A stretch of DNA of 64,000 bases, taken from the NCBI RefSeq assembly GCF_002097715.1, contig NZ_CP020738.1, forward strand, positions 62,001 to 126,000. Reading direction: 5' to 3'. The position numbers were made by a program, and so were the translations under genes. Below are positions 1-9,337 of this stretch, piece by piece. The DNA is from Burkholderia ubonensis subsp. mesacidophila. Lineage in GTDB: Bacteria; Pseudomonadota; Gammaproteobacteria; Burkholderiales; Burkholderiaceae. Below the pieces are notes generated by a model, which was given only the letters and a program-made list of their open reading frames with translations, was not told the origin of the DNA and searched no databases. Numbering within the stretch: the stretch's first letter is position 1; every line of letters begins with the position of its first letter.

Positions 1-119
1 GCCGGATGGACGATTTCGGGCTCATCACGCGCACGGACCGGCTGTATTCGCCGGCGGCGACGGTGATGGTCGACGCGCTGCGCGTGGTGGCGCGGGAGGT
101 TTACGGCGCGGGGTCCTGA
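1..119 (+). CDS. C-terminal tail of a regulator (probably LysR-type), cut by the window start
   Basis: An open frame enters from the left edge and stops with TGA at 117-119, giving about 38 residues. They include DDFGLITRTDR and SPAATVMVDALR, a pattern typical of the last helix and strand of LysR-type effector domains (family knowledge, from memory). Without the N-terminal helix-turn-helix the family is an inference. It converges with, and overlaps by 19 bases, the next gene on the minus strand. Confidence 0.55.
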   Translation, partial: RMDDFGLITRTDRLYSPAATVMVDALRVVAREVYGAGS

Positions 120-577
120 CGCCCGTCGCGCAATCGCGCGTCGACATGCCCGATGTTCTTCTCGTGCGACACGAGCATCAACGTCAGCGCGTGATGGATC
201 TCGGGATGGTCCAGCGTCGGCAGCAGCGCCTGCAGCTTGCGCACGACCCAGCGCTGGCCGCGGTTCAGGAACGCCATCCGCTCGGCCAGGTCGTCGATCG
301 CCATCGCCTTTTCGTAGAACGCGCCGGTCTGGCGGGTCGGCGTCGCGTTGAGCGACTTGATCGCGTCGACGAGCACGCTGCACCAGTGCGCCTCGTCCAG
401 TCGGATGCCCGCGACCAGCCGGTGGAGATCGGGATCGTGGATCTCGGCCGCCGTCTCGGACGCGACGCGCGCGCCCGCGCGCTCCGCTTCCAGCAGTTCG
501 TCCAGCACCGCGAGCAGCGCATCGCGCTGCGCGTCGGCCGGCGCCGGGCCGGCTTCGCCACGGGTCTGATGTGGCAT
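101..577 (-). CDS. DUF6306-like helical protein
   Basis: 158 residues, starting at MPHQTRGEAG because GGAGGA sits six bases upstream; the frame is open further upstream but has no ribosome binding site there. The protein is almost all helix, with conserved-looking blocks LLEAERAGARV, DEAHWCSVLVDAI and LNRGQRWVVRKL. From memory these match DUF6306, a small ferritin-like helical family of unknown function that is common in Burkholderia. The Glu and His spacing (EAERAG, DEAHW, HEKNI) would suit a metal-binding four-helix bundle, but that is inference. It is a single-gene unit, divergent from the GlcG-like gene. Confidence 0.7.
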   Translation of the reverse strand: MPHQTRGEAGPAPADAQRDALLAVLDELLEAERAGARVASETAAEIHDPDLHRLVAGIRLDEAHWCSVLVDAIKSLNATPTRQTGAFYEKAMAIDDLAERMAFLNRGQRWVVRKLQALLPTLDHPEIHHALTLMLVSHEKNIGHVDARLRDGRQDPAP

Positions 578-871
578 GCGATGTCCTCCATGCAGAAACG
601 GTGACGCATCGGCGCGTCTCGCGACCCGCTTCGTCGTCGGCGGATCACGCGAAAATAGATCACATTGTGACATATCGGCATGCAGCCCGACGACGTGCGA
701 CCGGCGTTCCGTGACGCCCGTCAAGGAACGCGCAAGCGGCCCGTGCGGCGAGACCCGATTGAAACCGCCGGCATCGGCTGCCAGACTGATCGGCATGGCG
801 CGGGCGCCCGCCCGTGCGCACTGGATCGAACTGATCGACAGCCCACGTCACCTGATTCCGGAGCATACGCC

Positions 872-1276
872 ATGCAAACCCGACCCGTACTCGAACGCGC
901 CGACGCGGACCGCATGCTGGCCGCCGCCCGCGCGGAAGCCGAACGCCACGGCTGGGCCGTGACGATCGCCGTCGTCGACGACGGCGGCCACCCGCTCGCG
1001 CTGATGCGGCTCGACGGCGCGTCGCCCGCGAGCGCGTACGTCGCGCAGGAAAAGGCGCGCGCCGCCGCGCTCGGCCGGCGCGAGACGAAGGCGTATGAGG
1101 ATATGATCAACGGCGGCCGCACGGCTTTCCTGAGCGTGCCGATCGCGGGCTTGCTCGAAGGCGGCCTGCCCGTGACGGTCGACGGCCAGGTCGCGGGCGC
1201 GATCGGCGTGTCTGGCGTAAAGTCCGAACAGGACGCGCAGATCGCCCGCGCCGGCCTACAAAGCGTCGCGGCGTAG
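872..1276 (+). CDS. glcG: GlcG/HbpS family haem-degrading-like protein
   Basis: 134 residues; the ATG at 872 has CCGGAG about nine bases upstream. The fold signature is clear: VTIAVVDDGGHPLALMRLDGA near residues 30-50, then an Ala-rich helix with SAYVAQEKARAAALG, and the closing GAIGVSG.KSEQD motif. The family includes GlcG of glycolate-utilisation loci and the haem-binding HbpS; the exact biochemical role is not settled. It lies upstream of malate synthase G on the same strand, the classical glc-locus association, but a 291-bp palindromic element separates them. The stop codon TAG is the first three bases of that element. Confidence 0.85.
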   Translation: MQTRPVLERADADRMLAAARAEAERHGWAVTIAVVDDGGHPLALMRLDGASPASAYVAQEKARAAALGRRETKAYEDMINGGRTAFLSVPIAGLLEGGLPVTVDGQVAGAIGVSGVKSEQDAQIARAGLQSVAA

Positions 1277-1564
1277 GGCCTGTTCACGCTAATAACGGGC
1301 TTGCGCTGGCCGCCAGAAGGGCCGAGCGCGAGGAATGGGACGAAGCGAATACCGAGCGTATTCGCAAGGAGCATGACGCGGCGATCGGCCCTTCTGGCGG
1401 CCAGCCCCACGAATGAATTTTTTTAGTTACGGGAACGTGCCTTGCCGGCCGTATTGCGGCGTCGCGCGTCGCTTGTTTGGCTCGGCCAAACGGCGCTCCT
1501 TGCTCCTTGCACTACGACCGGCAAGGCACGTTCGCAAGCCCGTTATTAGCGTGAACAGGCCCTA
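1274..1564. repeat. 291-bp three-armed palindromic (MITE/cloverleaf-like) element
   Basis: The outer arms 1274-1305 and 1533-1564 are a perfect 32-bp inverted repeat. Inside are two further hairpins. Arm 1 is a perfect 20-bp inverted repeat, 1306-1325 with 1385-1404, enclosing GCGAATAC-N5-GTATTCGC. Arm 2 is a perfect 16-bp repeat, 1433-1448 with 1518-1533, enclosing GTTTGGC-TCG-GCCAAAC. A T-rich linker separates the arms. On one strand this would fold into a three-way junction. There is no open frame of its own. It looks like a non-autonomous mobile element, with TA bases at both edges, that has inserted between glcG and glcB. Confidence 0.85.
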
Positions 1565-1602
1565 AGCCGCGCGCGCCCCATCTTTCCCCGGGAGGACTCA
1601 CG

Positions 1603-3777
1603 ATGATCGACCATGACGGACTGCAAGTCGCGCAAGCGCTGAGCCAGTTCATCGAAAACGAAGCGCTGCCGGGCACCGGCATCGACAAGGCGGCATTCTG
1701 GCGCGGCTTCTCCGCGCTGGTGCACGACCTCGCGCCGCGCAACCGCGAACTGCTCGCGGAACGCGACCGCCTGCAGCAGGAACTCGACACGTGGCACCGC
1801 GCGCACCCCGGCCCGGTGCGCGACCATGCCGCGTATCGCGCGTTCCTCGAGCAGATCGGCTACCTGGTGCCCGCGCCCGCGAACGTCGCGGCGGCCACCG
1901 CGAACGTCGACAGCGAAATCGCGAGCCAGGCCGGCCCGCAGCTCGTCGTGCCGCTGTCGAATCCGCGCTATGCGCTGAACGCGGCGAACGCGCGCTGGGG
2001 CAGCCTGTACGACGCGCTGTACGGCACCGATGCGCTGCCCGAGGACAACGGCGCGGAACGCACGGCGGCCTACAACCCGACGCGCGGCCAGCACGTGATC
2101 GACTATGCGCGCGGCGTGCTCGACAACGCGGCGCCGCTCGCGCGCGGCTCGCACCACGATGCGCTGCGCTACCGCGTGCAGGACGGCCAGCTCGCCGTCG
2201 ACACCCGCGACGGCGTCACGCCGCTCGCGCAGCCCGACCGGTTCGCCGGCTACCAGGGCGCGGCCGATGCGCCGTCGGCGATCCTGCTGAAGCACAACGG
2301 CCTGCACATCGAGATCCAGATCGACGCGTCGACGCCGATCGGCCGCGCCGACGTCGCGAACGTGAAGGACGTCGTGCTCGAGGCGGCGGTCAGCACGATC
2401 ATCGACTGCGAGGATTCGGTCGCCGCCGTCGACGCGGACGACAAGGTGCAGCTCTACCGCAACTGGCTCGGCTTGATGCAGGGCACGCTCGCCGAGGAAA
2501 TGTCGAAGGGCGGCAAGACCTTCACGCGCCGCCTGAACGCCGACCGCGACTACACGACGCCCGCCGGCGGCACGCTGACGCTGCACGGCCGCTCGCTGCT
2601 GTTCATCCGCAACGTCGGCCACCTGATGACCAACGGCGCGGTGCTCGACCGCGACGGCAACGAGATTCCGGAAGGCATCCTCGACGGCGTCGTCACGACG
2701 CTGTGCGCGCTGCACGACCTGAAATCGAAGCGCAACTCGCGCACGGGCTCGATCTACATCGTGAAGCCGAAGATGCACGGCCCCGTGGAAGTCGCGTTCT
2801 CCGACACGCTGTTCGCGCGCATCGAGGACCTGTACGGCCTGCCGCGCAACACGCTGAAGATGGGCATCATGGACGAGGAGCGCCGCACCAGCGTGAACCT
2901 GTCGGCGTGCATCGCGGCCACCGCCGCGCGCGTCGCGTTCATCAACACGGGCTTCCTCGACCGCACCGGCGACGAGATGCACTCGTCGATGGAAGCGGGC
3001 CCGATGATCCGCAAGGGCGACATGAAGTCGTCGGCGTGGATCACCGCGTACGAACGCAACAACGTGCTCGCCGGCCTGGCCGCGGGGCTGCGCGGCCGCG
3101 CGCAGATCGGCAAGGGCATGTGGGCGATGCCGGACCTGATGCACGCGATGCTCGAGCAGAAGATCGCGCATCCGCGCGCGGGCGCGAACACCGCGTGGGT
3201 GCCGTCGCCGACCGCCGCGACGCTGCATGCGCTGCACTATCACCTGGTCGACGTGCAGGCCGTCCAGCAGGAACTCGAGCAGATCCCGTACGCGAGCGAG
3301 CGCGACGCGCTGCTCGAAGGGCTGCTGACGATCCCGGTCGTCGAGCGCGCCGAATGGAGCGAAGCCGAGATCCTGCGCGAAGTCGAGAACAACGCGCAGG
3401 GCATCCTCGGCTACGTCGTGCGCTGGGTCGAACAGGGCGTCGGCTGCTCGAAGGTGCCCGACATCAACAACGTCGGCCTGATGGAAGACCGCGCGACGCT
3501 GCGCATCTCGAGCCAGCACATCGCGAACTGGCTGCGCCACGGCGTGATCACCGAGGACTTCGTGCTCGGCGTGTTCAAGCGGATGGCGCGCGTGGTCGAC
3601 CAGCAGAACGCCGGCGACGCGAACTACCGGCCGATGGCGCCCGATTTCGATGCGTCGTATGCGTTCAAGGCCGCGTGCGCGCTCGCACTGCAGGGCACCG
3701 CGCAACCGAGCGGCTACACCGAGCCGCTGCTGCACCAGTTCCGGCTCGCGTTCAAGCAGCATCAGCGCGCCGGCTGA
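1603..3777 (+). CDS. glcB: malate synthase G
   Basis: 724 residues, the normal length for the long (G) form. The ATG at 1603 follows CGGGAGGACTCACG, a strong ribosome binding site. It condenses glyoxylate with acetyl-CoA to malate in the cytosol, for glyoxylate shunt or glycolate use. Visible marks are the [16 protein letters not shown] segment near residue 270, the [13 protein letters not shown] strand, [14 protein letters not shown] with its catalytic acidic residues, and the C-terminal [13 protein letters not shown] region. It is followed by a strong terminator, so it ends its transcription unit. GlcG is the only upstream partner; glcDEF are not in view. Confidence 0.97.
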   Translation: MIDHDGLQVAQALSQFIENEALPGTGIDKAAFWRGFSALVHDLAPRNRELLAERDRLQQELDTWHRAHPGPVRDHAAYRAFLEQIGYLVPAPANVAAATANVDSEIASQAGPQLVVPLSNPRYALNAANARWGSLYDALYGTDALPEDNGAERTAAYNPTRGQHVIDYARGVLDNAAPLARGSHHDALRYRVQDGQLAVDTRDGVTPLAQPDRFAGYQGAADAPSAILLKHNGLHIEIQIDASTPIGRADVANVKDVVLEAAVSTIIDCEDSVAAVDADDKVQLYRNWLGLMQGTLAEEMSKGGKTFTRRLNADRDYTTPAGGTLTLHGRSLLFIRNVGHLMTNGAVLDRDGNEIPEGILDGVVTTLCALHDLKSKRNSRTGSIYIVKPKMHGPVEVAFSDTLFARIEDLYGLPRNTLKMGIMDEERRTSVNLSACIAATAARVAFINTGFLDRTGDEMHSSMEAGPMIRKGDMKSSAWITAYERNNVLAGLAAGLRGRAQIGKGMWAMPDLMHAMLEQKIAHPRAGANTAWVPSPTAATLHALHYHLVDVQAVQQELEQIPYASERDALLEGLLTIPVVERAEWSEAEILREVENNAQGILGYVVRWVEQGVGCSKVPDINNVGLMEDRATLRISSQHIANWLRHGVITEDFVLGVFKRMARVVDQQNAGDANYRPMAPDFDASYAFKAACALALQGTAQPSGYTEPLLHQFRLAFKQHQRAG

Positions 3778-3816
3778 TCACCGCACGCGGGTCGCGCCCG
3801 CGTGCTTGCGCGCCGA

Positions 3817-3848
3817 AACGGGCGGCCATCAAGGCCGCCCGTTTTTTT
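3817..3848 (+). terminator. Rho-independent terminator of glcB
   Basis: An 11-bp perfect stem (AACGGGCGGCC with GGCCGCCCGTT, five-base loop) is followed by a run of T, 40 bases after the glcB stop. Confidence 0.92.
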
Positions 3849-4303
3849 CATATCCGGTCACAAACGGCCGTTCGATTCAATCTTCCGGTGCACCGGAACG
3901 GATCTTGCTTCGCGCCTGAAAACCGTTGCCGGACAAGGCTCGAACCGCTGTTCACGTCCGTTGAAACCCGACGTAATTCAAATCGTCACAACGATTCTCA
4001 ACATTTATCGCGCCTGCAAAAGCGCGCAGTTATACTGCGTCCGATGCGCGCCGTGCAATGTGCCTTGCAACGGACGCCGACGGCACTGCGCGAGGGTCAG
4101 CCGCCTGCCGCCGATGATCAGCTTGGTCGTTTCTCCAGCAACAGGGGACAGACATCCGGATGGTTTCGGTGCCCGCCCGGGGCCCGCCGCCATCCGGCAT
4201 GAACAGAGCCGTACCGGATCGCCGCCATCAACAACATACGAACAACCGCATCGGCCCGGAACGCCCGTCGTGCGCACCGGCGATGCCCACCGATCTTCGG
4301 ACC
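3849..4303 (+). other. leader region upstream of the diguanylate cyclase, no gene seen
   Basis: About 450 bases between the glcB terminator and the next gene. It is noticeably more AT-rich around 3960-4035 (GTAATTCAAATCG, TTCTCAACATTTATCG), which probably holds the promoter. No open frame with a ribosome binding site was found. Confidence 0.5.
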
Positions 4304-5860
4304 ATGGCAGACACCGACTACGCAGCGCCCAGCGAACCCGGCCTGACGAGCCGCGCCGCCGCGCACCTGCGCCGGTTGTTGCTTCCGCACCTGATTTTCT
4401 ACTCGGGGCTGCTGATCGCGCTGCTCCTGCTGCTGCTGTGCGGCATCCTGCTCTACGAAGGCCGGGTCGATGCGCGCGAGCGCGCGCGCACCACGATGCA
4501 GAACATCGCGCTGATGGCCGCATGGGACATCGAGCGCAACATCGAGATCTATTCGCTGTCGCTGCAGGCGGTCGTCGACGGGCAGAACCAGCCCGACGTC
4601 GCGCGCCTGCCGATGGCGCTGCGCCGCCAGGTGCTGTTCGACCGCGCGACGGCGGCCCGCTACCTCGGCGGCATCTATGCGATGGACGCGCAGGGCAACA
4701 TCGTCGTCGACGGCGCGAGCGACGTGCCGCGCGTCGCCAATTTCGGCAACGAACCCTACTTCACCGTGCATCGCGACCACCCGGACGTCGGCCTGTACAT
4801 CAGCGATCCGTATCGGTCGCGGCTGCGCAACGGCTCGCCGAGCATCGCGCTCAGCCGCCGCGTCTCGCGGCCCGACGGCTCGTTCGGCGGCATCGCCGTG
4901 ATGTCGATCCGGCTCGAATATTTCCAGGATCTGTTCGCGCGCCTCACGCTGGGCAAGCGCGGCTCGATGTCGCTGATCGCGACCAACGGCCGGATGCTGA
5001 TGCGCAAGCCGTTCGATCCGAAGATCATCGGCCGCGACATCAGCAAAGCCAGCACCTTCAAGCATTTCATGACCGCCCACGACGGCAGCTTCGCCGACAC
5101 CGCGTCGATCGACGGCGTGCGGCGCCTGTACGTGTTCCGGCACCTCGACAACCTGCCGCTGATCATCATGGTGGCCGAGGCCGAATCGGACATCTACGCC
5201 GCGTGGTACGACCGCGCGATTCCGATCGGGTCCGCGATGGTGCTGCTTGCGCTCGGCTTCGTCGGCCTGTCGCTGCTGCTCGACGTGCAGCTGCGCAGGC
5301 GCCATCGCGCGGAAGCCGAGCTGCGCGCGCTCGCGCGCACCGACGGCCTCACCGGCCTCGACAACCGCCGCATGCTCGACCTCACGCTCGAGCGCGAATG
5401 GCGCCGCGCCGCGCGCTCGCAGCATGCGCTGTCGCTGCTGTTCATCGACGTCGACTACTTCAAGAGCTACAACGACACGCAAGGCCATCAGGCCGGCGAC
5501 GACGCGCTCGCCGCGGTCGGACGCTGCCTCGCCGGCTGCCTGCGCCGCCCGGCCGACTACGCGGCGCGCTACGGCGGCGAGGAATTCGTCGTGATCCTGC
5601 CGGACGTCGATGCGGGCGGCGCGGCGGCGGTCGCCGAAACGATCCGCGCGAGCATCCACGAGCTCGGCATCCGGCACGGCGCCAGCGAGTTCGGCCGGCT
5701 GACCGCCAGCATCGGCGTGACGACCTGCTTCCCCGAATGGGACGGCAACGTCCACACGGCGCTGAAGCGCGCCGACGACGCGCTGTATCGCGCGAAGGCG
5801 CGCGGCCGCAACCAGGTGTTCGTGCAGGCTGCCGTGCGCTTCCAGCGCCAGCGGGCCTGA
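4304..5860 (+). CDS. membrane-bound diguanylate cyclase with periplasmic Cache-type sensor
   Basis: About 518 residues from the ATG at 4304; ATGs at 4283 and 4160 in frame are alternatives, and none has a strong ribosome binding site. Order: short cytosolic tail, first membrane helix (about residues 30-52, Leu-rich), an extracytoplasmic region of some 250 residues resembling dCache/PDC sensors (IYAMDAQGNIVVDG, NEPYFTVHRDHPDVGLYISDPY), second helix (about 309-330), then a GGDEF domain. The active site is RYGGEEF near residue 424. Five residues before it lies RPAD, a fitting RxxD inhibitory site, so it should make cyclic di-GMP and be product-inhibited. It precedes a kinase/regulator pair on the same strand and may share their signal (inference). 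Confidence 0.93.
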   Translation: MADTDYAAPSEPGLTSRAAAHLRRLLLPHLIFYSGLLIALLLLLLCGILLYEGRVDARERARTTMQNIALMAAWDIERNIEIYSLSLQAVVDGQNQPDVARLPMALRRQVLFDRATAARYLGGIYAMDAQGNIVVDGASDVPRVANFGNEPYFTVHRDHPDVGLYISDPYRSRLRNGSPSIALSRRVSRPDGSFGGIAVMSIRLEYFQDLFARLTLGKRGSMSLIATNGRMLMRKPFDPKIIGRDISKASTFKHFMTAHDGSFADTASIDGVRRLYVFRHLDNLPLIIMVAEAESDIYAAWYDRAIPIGSAMVLLALGFVGLSLLLDVQLRRRHRAEAELRALARTDGLTGLDNRRMLDLTLEREWRRAARSQHALSLLFIDVDYFKSYNDTQGHQAGDDALAAVGRCLAGCLRRPADYAARYGGEEFVVILPDVDAGGAAAVAETIRASIHELGIRHGASEFGRLTASIGVTTCFPEWDGNVHTALKRADDALYRAKARGRNQVFVQAAVRFQRQRA

Positions 5861-5964
5861 CGCGGCGGCCCCGGGCCGCCACGCACCCGCGAAATCGCCG
5901 ACAATACCGGCTCGATGCGCCCGCCGCACGGCGCCTGCGCGGCCGCGCGCCGGCCCACACCATC

Positions 5965-7347
5965 ATGAGACTCAAGGCAAAGATCTTCCTTCTGGCCATC
6001 GTGCCGTTTCTCGTCGCGATCGCCGGCATCGGCTTCGGTGTGCGCCACCAGGCGACGTCGCTCGCGCACACCCAGCATGCGACGATCCAGTCGGCGTACC
6101 TGTCGAGCAAGGAAGTCGAGCTCAAGCATTACGTCGACCTGGCGACGAGCGCGATCATGCCGCTCTACGACGCGAGCGGCAGCAACGCGCGCGACGACGC
6201 GCTGCTGCGCACGCAGGCGCTCGCGATGCTGCAGAAAATGGATTTCGGCCCCGACGGCTATTTCTTCGTGTACGACCTGCACGGCAATTCGCTGATGCAT
6301 CCGCGCGAGCCCGAGCGGGTCGGCCACAATTTCTGGACGATGCGCGACCCGCAGGGCAGCCTGACGATCCAGCAGTTGATCAACGCCGCGTCGCACGGCG
6401 GCGGCTACGTCCGCTACATCTGGCAGCGCCCGTCGACCGGGCGGGCCGCGCCGAAGCTCGGCTACGTGGTCGCACTCGAGCGCTGGGGCTGGATGGTCGG
6501 CACGGGCATCTACCTCGACGACGTCGACAACGCGCTGCAGCGGATCGACGCGCGCGCGTCCGCGAACATCGAGCGCACGATGAGCTGGCTGACCGTGATC
6601 GCGCTGGCCGGCGCGGCGGTGATCGCCGTCTGCGCGCTGGTGCTGAACGTCAGCGAATCGCGCAGCGCGGATGCGAAGCTCAAGCAGCTGGCGCAGCGCG
6701 TCGTCGAATCGCAGGAACAGGAGCGCGCGCGGCTGTCGCGCGAACTGCACGACGGCATCAGCCAGATGATGGTGTCGGCGAAGCTGATGCTCGAATCGGC
6801 GCTCGCGCGCTTCGAGCGCGGCGCGGCGCGCGTGCCCGAGGCCGAGCAGGCGCTCGCGTCCGGCGTCGTCAGGCTCGGCGACACGCTGCGCGAAGTGCGG
6901 CGCATCTCGCACGCGCTGCGCCCGGCGATGCTCGACGACCTCGGGCTCGCGGCCGCGCTCGACCAGCTGGTGCGCGAGCTCGGCGCGGAAAGCGGCGTCG
7001 ACATCGGCTACACGCAGGTCGCGCACAGCGGCGCGCGGCCGCTGCCCGCCGCGGTCAATACCGCGTTGTTCCGGATCGCGCAGGAAGCGCTCAGCAACAT
7101 CGTGCATCATGCGCAGGCGTCGCGCGCCGCGGTGACGCTCGACGTCGCGTCGCACGCGGTCACGCTGAGCATCGCCGACAACGGCTGCGGGTTCGACGCC
7201 GAGCGCTCGCAGGCTGACGCGCGCGGCGGCATCGGCCTGCGCAACATGCGCGAACGCCTCGACGCGCTCGGCGGCGCGCTGACGATCACGTCGCAGGTCG
7301 GCCATACCGTGGTGGCCGCGCGCGTGCCGCTGACGTCACCGGCCTGA
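5965..7347 (+). CDS. NarL-family sensor histidine kinase with periplasmic Cache domain
   Basis: 460 residues. An N-terminal membrane helix (about residues 7-27) is followed by a single-Cache sensor: MDFGPDGYFFVYDLHGNSLMHP and the closing GWMVGTGIYLDDVD are typical of sCache_2. A second helix lies near 208-228, then a HisKA_3 dimerisation domain. The phosphoacceptor is His262 in LSRELHDGIS. The ATPase domain shows FRIAQEALSNIVHHA (N box, about 370), DNGCGF (about 405) and GIGLRNMRERL (about 422). The cognate regulator starts 40 bases downstream. Small carboxylates are common ligands of this sensor class, but the ligand here is unknown. Confidence 0.93.
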   Translation: MRLKAKIFLLAIVPFLVAIAGIGFGVRHQATSLAHTQHATIQSAYLSSKEVELKHYVDLATSAIMPLYDASGSNARDDALLRTQALAMLQKMDFGPDGYFFVYDLHGNSLMHPREPERVGHNFWTMRDPQGSLTIQQLINAASHGGGYVRYIWQRPSTGRAAPKLGYVVALERWGWMVGTGIYLDDVDNALQRIDARASANIERTMSWLTVIALAGAAVIAVCALVLNVSESRSADAKLKQLAQRVVESQEQERARLSRELHDGISQMMVSAKLMLESALARFERGAARVPEAEQALASGVVRLGDTLREVRRISHALRPAMLDDLGLAAALDQLVRELGAESGVDIGYTQVAHSGARPLPAAVNTALFRIAQEALSNIVHHAQASRAAVTLDVASHAVTLSIADNGCGFDAERSQADARGGIGLRNMRERLDALGGALTITSQVGHTVVAARVPLTSPA

Positions 7348-7387
7348 CCGCGCATCCCGCCACTCGATCCAAGGAGACCCATCGCCC

Positions 7388-8059
7388 ATGAGCGCCCCGG
7401 ACACCCCCGCCAGGCTCCCCGCCGAACCCGTCGCCCAGCCGGTCGCCCGGCTGCTGCTCGTCGACGATCATCCGCTCGTGCGCGACGGCCTGCGGATGCG
7501 GCTCGAAGCGGCCGACCTGTCGGTCGTCGGCGAGGCCGGCAACGCCGACGAGGCGCTGGCGCTCGCCGGATCGCTTGAACCCGATCTCGCGCTGATGGAC
7601 GTCGGGATGAACGGCATGAACGGCATCGCGCTCGCCGGCGTGTTCCACGAGCGCTTTCCCGGCATCCGCGTGCTGATGCTGTCGATGCACGACAACGTCG
7701 AATACGTGACGCAGGCCGTGCGTGCCGGCGCGAGCGGCTACCTGCTGAAGGATTCGCCGGCGAGCGAGATCGTCCGAGCGATCGGCGCGGTGCTCGCCGG
7801 CCACACGTTCTTCAGCGAGGGGCTCGCCGCGCGGATGATCCACGCCAGCGCGGCGGCGTCGCCGCTCGATCGCCTGACGCCGCGCGAACGCGACATCCTC
7901 GACGCGCTCGCCGAAGGCCTGTCGAGCAAGCAGATCGCGCAGCAGACCGGGCTGTCGGTACGCACCGTCGAGACGCACCGGCTCAACCTGAAGCGCAAGC
8001 TCGACATCGAAGGGCAGGCCGAGCTGATCAAGTTCGCGGTCGAGCACCGGCGGCGGTAG
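7388..8059 (+). CDS. LuxR/NarL-family response regulator
   Basis: 223 residues; CAAGGAGACCC lies upstream of the ATG. The receiver domain has the acidic pair in LLVDDHPLVRDG, the phosphorylatable Asp71 in LMDVGMNGMNG and the lysine in GYLLKDS. The C-terminal LuxR helix-turn-helix runs about 158-215 (LTPRERDILDALAEGLSSKQIA, then VETHRLNLKRKL). It is the partner of the kinase 40 bases upstream. Targets are unknown; the diguanylate cyclase upstream is one candidate (inference). Confidence 0.95.
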   Translation: MSAPDTPARLPAEPVAQPVARLLLVDDHPLVRDGLRMRLEAADLSVVGEAGNADEALALAGSLEPDLALMDVGMNGMNGIALAGVFHERFPGIRVLMLSMHDNVEYVTQAVRAGASGYLLKDSPASEIVRAIGAVLAGHTFFSEGLAARMIHASAAASPLDRLTPRERDILDALAEGLSSKQIAQQTGLSVRTVETHRLNLKRKLDIEGQAELIKFAVEHRRR

Positions 8060-8090
8060 GGGCGAAACCCGGGTAGCTCACGCCACGCGC

Positions 8091-8310
8091 CAGGGCCATC
8101 GCACGAACGGCCACAAACGGAAAACGGCGGCGCGATAACCGTCGCTGACGCGCGCTTTGAGCTGCCGATTCTTGATGCCGGTGTTCGTAGCCGTATCTGC
8201 TTTGTGCAGGTTCAGACGGATTCGGTGCGGGATCGCAAAGTTCTGGGCCGCGTTGTTGACGCGAACCCTGCATGGGTCTTCACCGAAGGCCATGTCCAAC
8301 TTCCAGCCCA
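8091..8310 (-). pseudogene. ISAs1-family transposase remnant, C-terminal fragment
   Basis: On the minus strand, a fragment reading MAFGEDPCRVRVNNAAQNFAI is the conserved C-terminal block of ISAs1-type transposases (family form: F-x-ED-x-R-x-R, then AENFA). A terminal-repeat-like sequence, CAGGGCCATCGCACGAA, sits at 8091-8107. It matches the end of the second relic at 9930 with one change. Homology stops near 8310, where the low-GC effector island begins. The fragment is degraded: no start, most of the protein missing. Confidence 0.75.
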
Positions 8311-8324
8311 CACGGCCCGGCAAT

Positions 8325-8738
8325 CTAGCATTCCCCAACGTCGCCAAGCCCATAAGTGCACGCAAACGGGTCGTACCATTTATTATTTTTATAATAAAGC
8401 GTCACAACATCCCCTCTTGTGAAAATAAATGTCGCAACGCCGCTCGAAGATAGCTTCCACGTCCCCGAACTGCCATCATCGAATTTCAAAGCTCCCGTTG
8501 CATAACACGAAGAATAGCGCTCGTGAGAAAGCATATATCCCTCTACCGGATAAGCCCTTAAGAAGAAATTTCTAACCTGTTTGACAGTGGGTCGAAATTT
8601 TTTACAGGCACCCGCCATCTCAGCATCTCTACTCTTCCCGTATTCGTGTATCTCGATAGATTTCACCCCTCTAGCTTGAGAGGCACAGCAAAACAAAAAA
8701 ATACACGAAAATAATAACGATTTAGATCTCATTCCCAT
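8325..8738 (-). CDS. small exported protein, candidate immunity protein to the adjacent amidase
   Basis: 137 residues (ATG at 8738; a second ATG two codons on at 8732). The N-terminus is a clear signal peptide: Lys-containing start, hydrophobic SLLFSCIFLFCCA, likely cleavage near ARG-V. The mature part has Cys residues that could pair and a beta-rich C-terminal half. I do not recognise a family. It overlaps the amidase gene by ten bases, so the two are probably translationally coupled. A secreted small protein directly downstream of a peptidoglycan amidase and an Hcp is the standard layout of a type VI effector-immunity pair (context inference). GC is far below the surrounding DNA, indicating recent acquisition. 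Confidence 0.8.
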   Translation of the reverse strand: MGMRSKSLLFSCIFLFCCASQARGVKSIEIHEYGKSRDAEMAGACKKFRPTVKQVRNFFLRAYPVEGYMLSHERYSSCYATGALKFDDGSSGTWKLSSSGVATFIFTRGDVVTLYYKNNKWYDPFACTYGLGDVGEC

Positions 8739-9322
8739 TTTTCAGTACTCGCCTCGGTTTCCTTCTTGTACGACACCTCAGGATGTTTGTATATCTCAGC
8801 AACAGATACCCCCAATGTTTCGCAGAGTTCTTTCACAAGCCACCGCAAAGATTCATTTTGCTTATCATTTACAACCTCATAGATTTCCGTTTCCCTATCC
8901 ATGCGACCAACAATCTCTATCCCAATAGAGTCCGCATTTCCCGGATACCTATCTGGAAAACCCCTCCTATACTCCACCCCTGACAATTTTTTATATTTTC
9001 CCGCCATATGAGACATCCTCTTAAACTCGGATGGGCTACACTTCTTTTCCACAAGGCATCGAGATTTTAGCAATCCAACATGATTGGTTCGCTTGTACAC
9101 CGAGGCGGTTTGATAAATGGCTCCATTCTTGTCTATCAGGAAGTGCGCTCCGTTCGCCCCACTTTCCGCATAGCTATTAAACGAGCTACTTGCCGTGGTT
9201 CCATCTGTTTGGTGAACAACGATTCCATTCACCTTACTCATCTGACCTCGCTCAATTGTTGAAAAAATCTTAACCTTGATGCGCTCGGCGTCGACATGAC
9301 CTTGCTTTGAAATAAACAACAC
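8729..9322 (-). CDS. N-acetylmuramoyl-L-alanine amidase-domain protein, probable type VI effector
   Basis: 197 residues from a GTG at 9322 preceded by GGGGGTG; an internal ATG at 9241 (MSKVNGIVVHQTDG) is an alternative. The Amidase_2/PGRP fold is recognisable: zinc His in GIVVHQTDG, second position in NGAHFLIDKNG, the catalytic strand DSIGIEIVGR, and the late His with KKETEAS in YKHPEVSYKKETEAS. It should cleave the peptide from glycan in peptidoglycan. No signal peptide is visible, which fits delivery by Hcp rather than Sec export. It sits 15 bases downstream of hcp and overlaps the putative immunity gene. AT-rich codon use is unlike neighbouring Burkholderia genes. Confidence 0.88.
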   Translation of the reverse strand: MLFISKQGHVDAERIKVKIFSTIERGQMSKVNGIVVHQTDGTTASSSFNSYAESGANGAHFLIDKNGAIYQTASVYKRTNHVGLLKSRCLVEKKCSPSEFKRMSHMAGKYKKLSGVEYRRGFPDRYPGNADSIGIEIVGRMDRETEIYEVVNDKQNESLRWLVKELCETLGVSVAEIYKHPEVSYKKETEASTEKWE

Positions 9323-9337
9323 TGCACACCCCCATCG

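Noticed and set aside
650..670. TCACA-T-TGTGA palindrome upstream of the DUF6306 gene as a CRP/FNR site
   Set aside because: The half-sites are in the inverse order and the spacing is one base, unlike TGTGA-N6-TCACA or TTGAT-N4-ATCAA.
3985..4020. Fur-box-like AT-rich sequence before the diguanylate cyclase
   Set aside because: Too few matches to the 19-bp consensus, and no iron-related gene downstream.
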